Below, piece after piece: positions 26,971 through 35,446 of a stretch of DNA of 61,715 bases. The stretch spans positions 1-61,715 of the forward strand of contig CAKZKQ010000246.1 of the NCBI GenBank assembly GCA_937123825.1, read 5' to 3'. Numbering within the stretch: position 1 is the first letter of the stretch; each line of letters opens with the position of its first letter. The notes beneath the pieces were generated by a model, which saw only the letters and a program-made list of their open reading frames with translations, did no database searches and was not told where the DNA came from. This DNA comes from an uncultured Pseudomonadota bacterium. GTDB taxonomy: Bacteria; Myxococcota_A; Bradymonadia; Bradymonadales; GCA-2716585. The translations under genes were made by a program, and so were the position numbers.

Positions 26971-28410
26971 ATGAAGGGGCTCTTTGATGAAATGGAGGGG
27001 TACAAGGCCGACGACCTGCGCTGGCAGGACGGGCGGACCTTTGCCTACGTCTACGACCCAGGACATGAGGCGATGGAGGTCGGCCGACGGGCGTCTTCGA
27101 TGTATTTGACCGAAAACGGCCTGGATCCGACCGTCTTCCCCAGCCTCCTGCGGCTGGAGAACGAGGTGCTGGGCATGGCCATCGAGCACCTGCGCGGCGG
27201 CCCGGAGGCGGTGGGCAGCTTTACCAGCGGGGGCACCGAGAGCATCATGCTGGCCGTCAAGGCGGCGCGAGACCACGCACGCGTTCACCGCCCACACATC
27301 ACGGCCCCAGAGATCTTGTTGCCCGTGACCGCCCACGCCGCCTTTCACAAAGCGGCCGACTATCTAGGCCTCAAGGTGATCTTGGCGCCAGTAGACACCG
27401 CCACCTTCAAGGCCCAGCCGCAAGTCATGGCCCAGCACATCTCGCCCAACACCATCATGATGGTCGGCTCGGCGCCGTCCTACCCGCACGGCGTCATTGA
27501 TCCCATTGAGGCGCTGGGTCAGGCGGCATTGGACGCGGGCGTGCTGCTGCATGTGGACGCTTGCGTGGGGGGTTGGCTGTTGCCCTTCTTCAAGAAATTG
27601 GGGGCCGAGGTGCCCGACTTCGATCTGAGCGTTCCGGGGGTGACGTCCATTTCGATGGACCTGCACAAGTACGCCTTTACCCCCAAAGGCGCCTCGGTGG
27701 TTCTCTACAACGATCCAGGGCTGCGCCACCACCAGATCTTCGCCTGTGCCAACTGGACCGGCTACACGATCATCAACCCGACGGTGCAGAGCACGCGCTC
27801 GGGAGGACCGCTGGCCGCCGCCTGGGCAGTGATGCGGCACATCGGCCCGGACGGCTACCTGGAGTTCGCCAGACAAATCCGTCAGGCGACCGCGCGCCTG
27901 GCGCAGGGGGTCGAGGCCATCGACGGGCTCTACGTCATGGCGCCGCCGCAGTTTTGCATGTTTGCCTTCCGATCCAACACCATCAACATCTTCCACATCA
28001 TCGACGAGATGAAGGCCCGGGGCTGGTACATTCAGCCCCAACTGCGCCTGGGCGACGACTACCCCGAGAACATCCACCTATCGATCAACCCCGGCAACGT
28101 GGCCTGGGTCGAACCCTTTCTGGTCGACCTGCGCGAGGCCACCGACGTGGCCCGAACGCTGCCTCACAGCCGCCTGACGGGCTCACTGGGCGCGGCGCTG
28201 GCCGACATGACCCCAGAAACCCTTGACGAGGCCACCTTTGAGCGTCTTTTGGAGGCCGTGGGCGTCGATGGGGTGGCGCTGCCCGAGCGGATGGCGGGCA
28301 TCAACGAACTGCTCAACGCCCTCCCCCCTGCTTTGTCGGAACACGTCCTGACCGCCTTCATCAACAAACTCTACCGCCCCGCAGGCCACACACCGGATCC
28401 CAGCCCATGA
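26971..28410 (+). CDS. PLP-dependent lyase, sphingosine-1-phosphate-lyase-like
   Basis: A 479-residue group II decarboxylase-fold PLP enzyme. Signatures in order: FTSGGTES (PLP phosphate cup), AHAAFHKAADYLGLK, PSYPHGVIDP, HVDACVGG (Asp that pairs with the PLP ring nitrogen) and SMDLHKYAFTPKG, whose Lys (residue 233) forms the Schiff base. These blocks follow sphingosine-1-phosphate lyase (TSGGTES, FHKAA, PHGVIDP, HVDAC.GG, HKYG..PKG) more closely than glutamate or tyrosine decarboxylases. The expected reaction cleaves a phosphorylated long-chain base into phosphoethanolamine and a fatty aldehyde. AGGAGG stands eight bases before ATG 26971; earlier starts would lie upstream of or at the promoter. 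Stop overlaps the lipase start (ATGA). Confidence 0.84.
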   Translation: MKGLFDEMEGYKADDLRWQDGRTFAYVYDPGHEAMEVGRRASSMYLTENGLDPTVFPSLLRLENEVLGMAIEHLRGGPEAVGSFTSGGTESIMLAVKAARDHARVHRPHITAPEILLPVTAHAAFHKAADYLGLKVILAPVDTATFKAQPQVMAQHISPNTIMMVGSAPSYPHGVIDPIEALGQAALDAGVLLHVDACVGGWLLPFFKKLGAEVPDFDLSVPGVTSISMDLHKYAFTPKGASVVLYNDPGLRHHQIFACANWTGYTIINPTVQSTRSGGPLAAAWAVMRHIGPDGYLEFARQIRQATARLAQGVEAIDGLYVMAPPQFCMFAFRSNTINIFHIIDEMKARGWYIQPQLRLGDDYPENIHLSINPGNVAWVEPFLVDLREATDVARTLPHSRLTGSLGAALADMTPETLDEATFERLLEAVGVDGVALPERMAGINELLNALPPALSEHVLTAFINKLYRPAGHTPDPSP

Positions 28411-30569
28411 GCCCCACTGCCCCAATGCTGCTGCCTGTGGTCCTCTGCGCACTCACCGCCGCCGCAGCCTGCACCCAGCCCACAAAGACCGCACTTTTTG
28501 AGGATGCGGGGCTCGACGCCGTGGTCCAGGACGACATTTTGTCGCCGTCCGACACCGACGACGCATCCCACATGGACGGTGAGGAGAGCGCCGACACACC
28601 CGAGCTCCCGCAAGGTCCCACGACCCCCATCTTTGAGTTGGAATCGACGCTCGACGGCCTGGAAGGGTTCTACGACCTGCCCTACCCCAGCGATCTGCGC
28701 CTGACCCCCGAGGGCACCCCCGACTTGAGCGGCTTCCCAAACCCTCTGGGCCTGCCGTTGGTCGGCGACATGATCACGACCGCCATGCAGCGCCCCGGCT
28801 TTCCCACCACCGCCTCAGGATGGTTTCGCTTTAGCGCGCCCATCGCGCCGCGCTCCCTCGATGAGGTCCTTCCCGCAATCCCAGCCAGCCCCGTGCTGCT
28901 CATCGATCTGGAACCCGAGCCGCCAGCGCGTGGCCGCCTCTACCCCACCGTCGCCCAGAGCCTCACCCCGGACCCCAGAGTCCCCACCAACGTGTTGGCC
29001 GTCGCCGGGCGACCCGGTTTTGTCCTAACCCCAGGGCGGCGCTACGCCTTTGTTGTCCTGACCACGCTGGGGGACGCGGACGGTGAACCGCTCGAACCTC
29101 ACCCGATGATGAAGGCGCTGGCCGAAGGACAAACCCAGCCGGGCACCCCAGCGCACCGCGCCGCCGAACTCTACCAGCCGCTGTGGCCGGTGTTGGCCGA
29201 GCTGGGCATCGGCGTTGATCAGGTCGCCGTGGCCACGGTCTTCACCCCTGGCGACGTGGTGGCGCAGTTGCACGACCTGGCCCAGGCCGTCCATGAGCGC
29301 TGGAGCGACCGTCAGATTGAAGGGTTGGCGCTGACCTCGACCGACAACGAGCGGTTTTGCCTGCTTGAGGGTCAGATCACGCTGCCCCAGTTCCAACAAG
29401 GCCAGCCCCCCTTCAACACCGAAGGGCTCTTTGACCACCCCGGCGACATGGGCACCGTCCCCACCCCCCAACGCGAAGAGACCATCCCTGTCGCCATCAC
29501 GGTTCCTCGCCGTTCCATGCCCCAACAAGGCTACGGTTTGACGGTCTACTACCACGGCTCGGGCGGGCTCAGCACCCAGGTGGTCGACCGGGGGCCGGTG
29601 CTGGAGCCCGATGGGCCTCAGAGACCGGGGCGAGGACCGGCGTATGTGTTGGGGGCGCATGGGTTTGCGACTGCGGGGGTGGCGATGCCCATCAACCCGC
29701 AGCGCGTGCCGGGAGCAGATGGGCGCACGTACATCAACCCTCTGAACCTCAAAGCCTACCGAGACACAATTCGGCAGGGGGTCTTGGAGCAAAGCCTGGT
29801 TCTGACGGCGCTGCTGGGGTTGGAGATGACGCCCGAGCTGCTGGAGGGATGTCAGGGGCCATCTTTGCCCGAAGGCGCGCAGGTTTACCGCTTTGACCCC
29901 CAGGCGCTCATGGTCATGGGGCAGTCCCAGGGGGCGATCTACGCCAACATGGTCGGGGCGCTCGACCCCAGGGTGAAGGCCATCGTCCCCACCGGCTCGG
30001 GGGGATTTTGGAGCCATCAGTTGCTGCTCAACCAGACCGTCGATTTGGCCCCGGTGGTGCAGCGCCTCTTGGGTGTGGAGGGGGAGTTGACGTGGGCGCA
30101 CCCGGCGCTGCAGCTCTTGCAAACGTCATGGGAAGTGGTGGAGCCGGTGGTCTTCATGCCCAGAGCCACCGTGCGTCCGTTGCCTGGCCACAGCCCTCGC
30201 TCCGTCTACCAGCCTGTCGGAGAGGGCGACAGCTTCTACCCCACGCCCATCTTTGACACGCTGGCGTTGGCCTACGGTCATCAGCAGGCCGGAGAGATCG
30301 TCTGGCCGCAAATGCAGCAAGCGTTGGCGCTCGACGGGCTCGACGGCATCTTGGATTATCCGGTGGCAGAAAACAGGATCGGCGCCCAGGGGGTACCCTA
30401 TACAAGCGTGGTGGTGCAATATAGAGGTGATGGGTTGGCTGACCCCCATGCAATTTTTGCCCAACTCGACGAGGTCAAACACCAGTACGGCTGTTTCCTG
30501 GAAACCCTCAAGGAGACAGGTCGGGCAGTGGTGGTTCCACCCGGCGCGCTGGGCAGCCCCTGCGAGTAG
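28407..30569 (+). CDS. Lipase-like alpha/beta-hydrolase lipoprotein
   Basis: A 720-residue lipoprotein; the signal peptide ends in a lipobox (TAAAAC), followed by an acidic linker of about 45 residues. The body has the arrangement of large extracellular bacterial lipases of the Pla-1/cef/VolA kind: an N-terminal domain with DLPYPSDLRLTPEGTPDLSG and LTPGRRYAFVVLT, then an alpha/beta-hydrolase domain with YYHGSGG (oxyanion region), the nucleophile elbow GQSQG (S507) and IVPTGSGG. It is therefore probably a surface or periplasmic lipid or ester hydrolase. It overlaps the upstream lyase gene by four bases and lies seven bp before the TetR gene, so all three are one operon. Confidence 0.8.
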   Translation: MSPTAPMLLPVVLCALTAAAACTQPTKTALFEDAGLDAVVQDDILSPSDTDDASHMDGEESADTPELPQGPTTPIFELESTLDGLEGFYDLPYPSDLRLTPEGTPDLSGFPNPLGLPLVGDMITTAMQRPGFPTTASGWFRFSAPIAPRSLDEVLPAIPASPVLLIDLEPEPPARGRLYPTVAQSLTPDPRVPTNVLAVAGRPGFVLTPGRRYAFVVLTTLGDADGEPLEPHPMMKALAEGQTQPGTPAHRAAELYQPLWPVLAELGIGVDQVAVATVFTPGDVVAQLHDLAQAVHERWSDRQIEGLALTSTDNERFCLLEGQITLPQFQQGQPPFNTEGLFDHPGDMGTVPTPQREETIPVAITVPRRSMPQQGYGLTVYYHGSGGLSTQVVDRGPVLEPDGPQRPGRGPAYVLGAHGFATAGVAMPINPQRVPGADGRTYINPLNLKAYRDTIRQGVLEQSLVLTALLGLEMTPELLEGCQGPSLPEGAQVYRFDPQALMVMGQSQGAIYANMVGALDPRVKAIVPTGSGGFWSHQLLLNQTVDLAPVVQRLLGVEGELTWAHPALQLLQTSWEVVEPVVFMPRATVRPLPGHSPRSVYQPVGEGDSFYPTPIFDTLALAYGHQQAGEIVWPQMQQALALDGLDGILDYPVAENRIGAQGVPYTSVVVQYRGDGLADPHAIFAQLDEVKHQYGCFLETLKETGRAVVVPPGALGSPCE

Positions 30570-30576
30570 GAAGATC

Positions 30577-31191
30577 ATGACAACCCACTGGGCCAGAAAA
30601 CGCGAAACGAGCCAGACCAAAGTGCGAGAGATCGCGCTGGAGCTTTTTCTTAGCGAAGGCTTCGAGGCGATCACCATGGAGCACATCGCCCAGGCCTCGG
30701 GGGTGTCCAGACGCAGCATCTACCGCTACTTTGGCAACAAAGAAGGCATCTTTTTCTCCAATCAACGCGCTCGCCTTGAGCGCTTCCAAGCCCTCACAGC
30801 CCACATTCCTCCAGGAGATTCGCCCTACGCCGTGGTCTTGCGCGCCGTTCAACTGCTGGCCCGGGACATCATGGTCGAGAGAGAGTCTGTGCTGGCCCAG
30901 TATCGCCTGATCGAAGAGAGCCAGAGCCTGCTGCCGCTGGAGGCCAACCTGATCCGAGAGTGGGACGACGCCATGCTTCAGGCCATCGATCGCGGCCCCA
31001 ATCAGGGCGACCCCATGAATAAAATGGTCGCTGGCGCCGTCATGGGCATGGTTCGAGCGCTGTTGCGTGCCTGGGTCGAAGGGGATGGACAGGAAGATCT
31101 GGGCCTGATGGGAGATCGGGCGTTTGAGGCGCTGGAAAAAGGCTTCAACCTCGGCCCCGCCCAGCAAAGTCCGTCCGCTGAACCCTCTTGA
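30577..31191 (+). CDS. TetR/AcrR family transcriptional regulator
   Basis: A 204-residue protein. The N-terminal HTH is typical: REIALELFLSEGFEAITMEH, IAQASGVSRRSIYRYFGNKE (about residues 14-55). The rest is all-helical ligand-binding and dimerisation domain. AGGA lies five bases before the ATG and the gene starts seven bp after the lipase stop, so it is the last gene of the lyase-lipase operon and is a good candidate for autoregulation through the palindrome at 26904-26926. The effector could be a lipid or fatty aldehyde, which is inference from the operon only. A longer open frame upstream overlaps the lipase and was rejected. Confidence 0.9.
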   Translation: MTTHWARKRETSQTKVREIALELFLSEGFEAITMEHIAQASGVSRRSIYRYFGNKEGIFFSNQRARLERFQALTAHIPPGDSPYAVVLRAVQLLARDIMVERESVLAQYRLIEESQSLLPLEANLIREWDDAMLQAIDRGPNQGDPMNKMVAGAVMGMVRALLRAWVEGDGQEDLGLMGDRAFEALEKGFNLGPAQQSPSAEPS

Positions 31192-31518
31192 GCCGCCAAA
31201 AAGAGCGGCGACACTTCGGTTTGTTGTTTGGATGGTGTGACACAAACAACCACGGCTTGTGTGAAGACACAGGTCAGTGGTGTTGCAGGCAAAATGCGCC
31301 GGTGGGCGGGACAAATTCCGACTCAAAGGTCACATTTGTGATACAAGTGCGCTCTCCCCTTGGTGGAGTGCTGCGTTGATGGGGTCTCACCACAAACGCA
31401 AGGCATGCCAGCAGGGTGAGCGATGGGAGAAGCGCAAAGGTTTTTGGTGTGGTCCCTGGATCGTGCCGCGAGGGTCCATTAGTATTCGTTGAACAGGATT
31501 CACAAAGGGTTTTGCACC
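31192..31518. promoter_or_regulatory. Intergenic region with inverted repeats, between TetR and aldehyde dehydrogenase genes
   Basis: No gene seen in 327 bp. Two short inverted repeats are visible: GACACAA (31239-31245) facing TTGTGT (31257-31262), and TCACA-TT-TGTGA (31330-31341). Both share CACA/TGTG elements with the operator palindrome at 26904-26926, so they may be weaker sites for the same regulator. A GCCGC/GCGGC hairpin at the end of the TetR gene (31193-31208) lacks a T tract. No promoter hexamers are convincing. Confidence 0.4.
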
Positions 31519-33231
31519 ATGCCATCACCAAACTTTCCCGAACCGCCCCCATCGATGCCCGCCACAGCGTTGGACGAATGCAACGCCGTGGTCGATCGAC
31601 TTTACCAAGCCCGCGGGCGCTGGGCCGCGCTCTCCACCGGGCAACGCTGCCAACTGCTGCGCAAGTGCATCGAGGGCATGCTCTCGGTCAGCGACGGCTG
31701 GGTGGCGGCGGCGTGCAAGGCCAAGGGTCTTGAGCGCGGCGGCGGGGGTGAGGGCGAGGAGTGGCTTGGCGGGGTGATGCCAGTGGTGCGCAACTTGCGC
31801 CTGCTCATCCACGCGCTGGAGCACCAGGGTCAGCCCAAGCCCCCCAAGGTCTGGCGCCGGTCAAACGATCAGCACGTGGCGCGGATTTTCCCCACCAGCG
31901 TCATGGACAAGGCGCTCTTTACGGGCTTTGACGGCGAGATCTGGATTGAACCGGGCAAGGCCCCGACCCAGGGAGCGATCTATCGCAACAAGGCCACCAA
32001 CGGCCCTGGCGACGGCTGCGTGTCGCTGGTGTTGGGGGCGGGCAATCAGGCCTCGATTGGCCCCATGGACGCGCTCTACAAGCTCTTTGTCGAAGACGAG
32101 GTGGTGGTCCTGAAGATGAACCCGGTCAACGAGTACCTGGGCCCCTACATCGCGCGGGCCTTCAAGGTGTTGGTGGACCAGGACTTCCTGGCCGTGGTTT
32201 ATGGCGGCGCCGAAGTGGGCGCCCACCTGTGCCAGCACGAGCAAGTCGGCTCGATCCACATCACCGGCTCGGCCAGGACCCACGACGCCATTGTCTGGGG
32301 CGCGGTGGACGAAGCCACCCAGGCCAAGCGCAAAGCCAGCGGCCAGAAGGTGCTCGACAAGCCCATCACCAGCGAGTTGGGCTGCGTCACCCCCATCATG
32401 CTCGTGCCAGGGGCCTGGAGTGAGTCCGAGATGGACTACCAGGCGCGCCAGGTCGTCTCGATGGTGTCCCAAAACGGCAGCTTCAACTGCAACGCGGGCA
32501 AAGTCCTGGTGTTGGCCTCTGGCTGGGACCGGCGCGAAGCATTCCTCGGCAAGCTCCGCCAGGCGTTTCGGCGCTCGCCGCCCCGCAAGGCCTACTACCC
32601 CGGCGCTCAGGACCGCTACCAGCGCTTCCTGGACCACTACCCCAAGGCCGAGGTCCTGGGGGAGCGCAGCGACGAGGTGGTGCCCTGGACGATCCTGCCC
32701 GATGTGCCCGCCGAAGCCGATCAGTACGCGCTGACCCACGAGGCGTTCTGCGGCGTGCTGGCGATCGTGACCATCGAGGCCAAAGACGCCGGTCAGTATC
32801 TGGAAGTCGCCCCGCGTTTTTGCAACGACCAGATCTGGGGCACGCTCTCGTGCAACCTGATCATCGACCCCGCCACCCAAAAGGCCCACAAAGAGGCCTA
32901 CGACGCGGCGATCGCCGACCTGCGCTACGGCGCCATCGGTGTCAACGCCTGGTCCGGGGTGGTCTACGGGTTGGTGTCGCCCACCTGGGGCGCGTTCCCC
33001 GGCCACCCGCTGGAGGACATCCGCTCGGGTCGAGGCGTGGTGCACAACACATTTCTCTTTGATCACCCGCAAAAGTCGGTGGTCAAAACCCCCTTTATCG
33101 TCAAACCCACCCCCGCGTGGTTTGTCGACCATAAGAACCTGGCCCAGCTCGGGGCGCGCCTGTCGCGCTTTGAAGCCAGCCCAAGCTGGGGTCAACTGCC
33201 CGCCGTCGCCATGGCGGCGCTCAAAGGATGA
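31519..33231 (+). CDS. Aldehyde dehydrogenase family protein
   Basis: A 570-residue protein, longer than the usual 480-500. Recognisable ALDH parts are LGAGNQASIGPMDALYKLF, VVLKMNPVNEYLGP (cofactor loop), GSIHITGSARTHDAI, the ELG glutamate, and the catalytic Cys block NGSFNCNAGKV (C324). The Cys context departs from the usual GQxCxAxxR. A Gly-rich stretch near residue 75 (GGGGEGEE) follows a helical N-terminus. It probably oxidises an aldehyde with NAD(P)+. Given the neighbouring lyase, a fatty aldehyde is a reasonable but untested substrate. ATG 31519 has AAGGG nine bases upstream. Its stop overlaps the next gene (ATGA). Confidence 0.82.
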   Translation: MPSPNFPEPPPSMPATALDECNAVVDRLYQARGRWAALSTGQRCQLLRKCIEGMLSVSDGWVAAACKAKGLERGGGGEGEEWLGGVMPVVRNLRLLIHALEHQGQPKPPKVWRRSNDQHVARIFPTSVMDKALFTGFDGEIWIEPGKAPTQGAIYRNKATNGPGDGCVSLVLGAGNQASIGPMDALYKLFVEDEVVVLKMNPVNEYLGPYIARAFKVLVDQDFLAVVYGGAEVGAHLCQHEQVGSIHITGSARTHDAIVWGAVDEATQAKRKASGQKVLDKPITSELGCVTPIMLVPGAWSESEMDYQARQVVSMVSQNGSFNCNAGKVLVLASGWDRREAFLGKLRQAFRRSPPRKAYYPGAQDRYQRFLDHYPKAEVLGERSDEVVPWTILPDVPAEADQYALTHEAFCGVLAIVTIEAKDAGQYLEVAPRFCNDQIWGTLSCNLIIDPATQKAHKEAYDAAIADLRYGAIGVNAWSGVVYGLVSPTWGAFPGHPLEDIRSGRGVVHNTFLFDHPQKSVVKTPFIVKPTPAWFVDHKNLAQLGARLSRFEASPSWGQLPAVAMAALKG

Positions 33232-33824
33232 TGAGGACCATGAAACGCCACAATGTGACCCCCCCAACACAGATCTTGATCGCCTTGCTCACCATTTTGA
33301 TCGCCATCCCGGCGCTGGCAGGCGGGTTGGCCGACGGTGAGGTGATCGTCACCGAAAAAGAGGTCGACGGATACGACCTGCCCCGCGTGACCGCCAAGGG
33401 CGTCATCAACGCCCCCATGGAAAAGGTCTGGAACATCCTCAAGGACTGCAACAACTACACAAAGACCATGCAGCGCGTGAAAGCCGCCAAAGAGATCAAG
33501 CGCTTTGGCAGCGGCAAGATCCGCTGTCAGGTCACCCTGGAGTTGCCCTGGCCCCTGGACAACCTCACCGCCGTGACCGACTCCATCCACACCGAACAAC
33601 CCGGCAAGATGTACAAGCGCGCCTGGTCCCTGGTCTCGGGCGACTACGAGTACAACACCGGCTCCTGGACCCTGACCCCCTACAAGGGCGACGCCAACAA
33701 GACGCTGGCCGTCTACAGCATCCACGTCAAACCCAAAACTTCAGTGCCCGACGCCATCAAGGCCCGCGCCCAGAAGTCGGCCCTGCCCGACCTCTTTGAC
33801 CACATCCGCTCCCAGGTCGAGTAG
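33228..33824 (+). CDS. Secreted SRPBCC (START-like) protein
   Basis: A 198-residue protein with a signal peptide (core ILIALLTILIAIPALAGG). The mature part has the helix-grip layout of polyketide cyclase/START-like proteins: VTAKGVINAPMEKVWNILKDCNNYTKTM (first strand and helices), a curved sheet region and a long C-terminal helix (IKARAQKSALPDLFDHIRSQ). Such domains form a hydrophobic cavity for lipids or polyketides. Coupled by ATGA overlap to the aldehyde dehydrogenase. ATG 33228 is given; ATG 33240 with GAGG just upstream is an equal alternative and changes only four residues. A lipid-carrying role would suit the locus. Confidence 0.78.
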   Translation: MMRTMKRHNVTPPTQILIALLTILIAIPALAGGLADGEVIVTEKEVDGYDLPRVTAKGVINAPMEKVWNILKDCNNYTKTMQRVKAAKEIKRFGSGKIRCQVTLELPWPLDNLTAVTDSIHTEQPGKMYKRAWSLVSGDYEYNTGSWTLTPYKGDANKTLAVYSIHVKPKTSVPDAIKARAQKSALPDLFDHIRSQVE

Positions 33825-33834
33825 AGCAAGCCCC

Positions 33835-34431
33835 ATGACCCAAGACCCCAAAACGCTGGTCTTTTGCTACGATTACGTTAGCCCCAACGCCTACCTGGCC
33901 TGGAAACGTCTTCCAGACCTCGCCCAGCGCACCGGGCTGACCATCGAGCCGCGCCCCATCCTCCTTGGCGGACTCTTTAAGCTGGCCGGCAACGTCTCGC
34001 CAGCCAGCAACCCCGCCAAGGCCCGCAACATGATGCGCGACATCCAGCGCTTCTGCGCCCTCTACAAGATCCCCATGGCCTTCAACCCCCACTTCCCCTT
34101 CAACAGCCTCCACATGATGCGGGCGGCCGTGGCCGCCAAGCAGGAAGGCAACCTCGAAGCGCTCGACAAGGCGCTCTTTGAAGGCATTTGGGAAAAGGGC
34201 CTCAACCCCACCGATCCCCAAGCGCTCGCTGCGGCGCTGACAGAAGCAGGCCTGGACCCCGCGCACCTGATGGCGCGCGCCCAGGAACCAGCAATCAAGG
34301 ACGGCCTCAAGGCCAACACCCAGCAAACGGCCGATCAAGGCGGCTTTGGTGCCCCCACCTTCTTCCTGGGCCAGGAGATGTTCTTTGGCCAGGATCGCCT
34401 GGACCTGATCGAACACGCCGCAAACGGGTAG
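33835..34431 (+). CDS. DsbA-family isomerase/oxidoreductase, 2-hydroxychromene-2-carboxylate isomerase-like
   Basis: A 198-residue protein of the thioredoxin-fold GST-kappa/DsbA superfamily. The N-terminal strand and loop CYDYVSPNAYLAWKRLPDLA contains the Ser in the SPN position used by 2-hydroxychromene-2-carboxylate isomerases in place of the CxxC of DsbA. The helical insertion carries NPHFPFNSLHMMRAA, and the C-terminus has GGFGAPTFFLGQEMFFGQDRL, the cis-Pro loop of this family. Probably a cytosolic glutathione-dependent isomerase or transferase of unknown substrate. It begins ten bp after the START-like gene, so it is the third gene of that operon, and ends four bp from the convergent ATP-grasp gene. 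Confidence 0.85.
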   Translation: MTQDPKTLVFCYDYVSPNAYLAWKRLPDLAQRTGLTIEPRPILLGGLFKLAGNVSPASNPAKARNMMRDIQRFCALYKIPMAFNPHFPFNSLHMMRAAVAAKQEGNLEALDKALFEGIWEKGLNPTDPQALAAALTEAGLDPAHLMARAQEPAIKDGLKANTQQTADQGGFGAPTFFLGQEMFFGQDRLDLIEHAANG

Positions 34432-34435
34432 AGCC

Positions 34436-35446
34436 TCACTCCTCGCGCTGCTGCGCAAAAAGCAGCGCGCGCCGGGCGGCGGTCTCGATCACGCGACCAC
34501 AAAAAGACACACCGCCCGAAAATGCCGATGCATCCCCAAAGCCTCCCGGGCTGAAGGTGTTGATCTCGACCATCCGGCCGCCGATCATGTCCAGCCCCGC
34601 CAAAAAGATCCCATCGCGTTGGAGTTGTGGACCAACCAACCGCACCGCGCGCCGCAACGCCGGTGTCACCACAGCCTGCTGGGCAGTGCCCCCTGCATGG
34701 ATGTTGCTTCTGAACTCTCCCTTGGCTGGCACGCGCTGCACCGCCGCCACGTGGCCTTCCACCTCCAAAAGCTGCCCATCGAGCAAGAGCAGCCTGATGT
34801 CCCCTTCGACCGCCTCAGGCAGGTAACCCTGCGCCATCACCCAACCCTGGCGCGTCAACATGCCCAGCAGCGCCTTGATGTTCACCGGGGACTGCGCGTG
34901 AACCTTGAAGACATCGTTGCCATGGGTGCCTTGCAAAGGCTTCAAGACACAGGGGCCCGGTTGGTCCTCAATGAACTGGCGGATCTGGGCGTGATCGCGC
35001 GAAATGAGCGTCTCAGGCTGCAGCTCGGCGGCAAAACGCGCCGCATAGAGCTTGCTCGACGCCCGTGAAAGCCCGTCGGGGTCGTTGAGCACGCAAACCC
35101 CCTGCGACTTGGCCAGGTGCGCAAACCCAAGCGCCGCCTCATGGGCCCAGCGTCGCACCTGATCGCGGGCTGGATTGGTGCGGATCAACAACACGTCACC
35201 GCACTCCAGCGCCAGCCGCGACGGTGCCTGCCTCATCAACGCCGCTGGCAACGCCATCGCCCCCTCGATGTGACCCAAGACCTGGCGCGCGTTGGCCAGG
35301 ATCTGCCCTTGCGGATCCAAAGACAACTCGGTCACCCCGACCACAAAGCACTCATGGCCATGTTCCACAGCGGTGTGCGCCAACAAGGTGGTGCTCTGGA
35401 GCGGCTTGAGCCCCAGAGCGTCATTGACCAGAACAAAAAAACGCAT
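34436..35446 (-). CDS. ATP-grasp ligase, glutathione synthetase/RimK-like
   Basis: A 336-residue ATP-grasp protein. The N-terminal Rossmann-like part (MRFFVLVNDALGLKPLQSTT, DVLLIRTNPARDQ) resembles GshB, followed by NDPDGLSRASSKLYAARF, the ATP-binding strand CVLKPLQGTHGNDVFKV, and the metal-binding end DMIGGRMVEINTFSPGG (E and N of the ATP-grasp triad). It would activate a carboxylate as acyl phosphate and join it to an amine or thiol. GGAGG lies six bases before ATG 35446, which overlaps the stop of the upstream gene by one base (TGATG). Third gene of the operon 37931 to 34436. Not GshB itself: gshA is absent and the partners differ. Confidence 0.84.
   Translation of the reverse strand: MRFFVLVNDALGLKPLQSTTLLAHTAVEHGHECFVVGVTELSLDPQGQILANARQVLGHIEGAMALPAALMRQAPSRLALECGDVLLIRTNPARDQVRRWAHEAALGFAHLAKSQGVCVLNDPDGLSRASSKLYAARFAAELQPETLISRDHAQIRQFIEDQPGPCVLKPLQGTHGNDVFKVHAQSPVNIKALLGMLTRQGWVMAQGYLPEAVEGDIRLLLLDGQLLEVEGHVAAVQRVPAKGEFRSNIHAGGTAQQAVVTPALRRAVRLVGPQLQRDGIFLAGLDMIGGRMVEINTFSPGGFGDASAFSGGVSFCGRVIETAARRALLFAQQREE

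Noticed and set aside
34436..35446. Glutathione synthetase (gshB)
   Set aside because: The fold is GshB-like, but the operon partners are a permuted ATP-grasp and a deacylase and no gshA is present, so a specific name is not justified.
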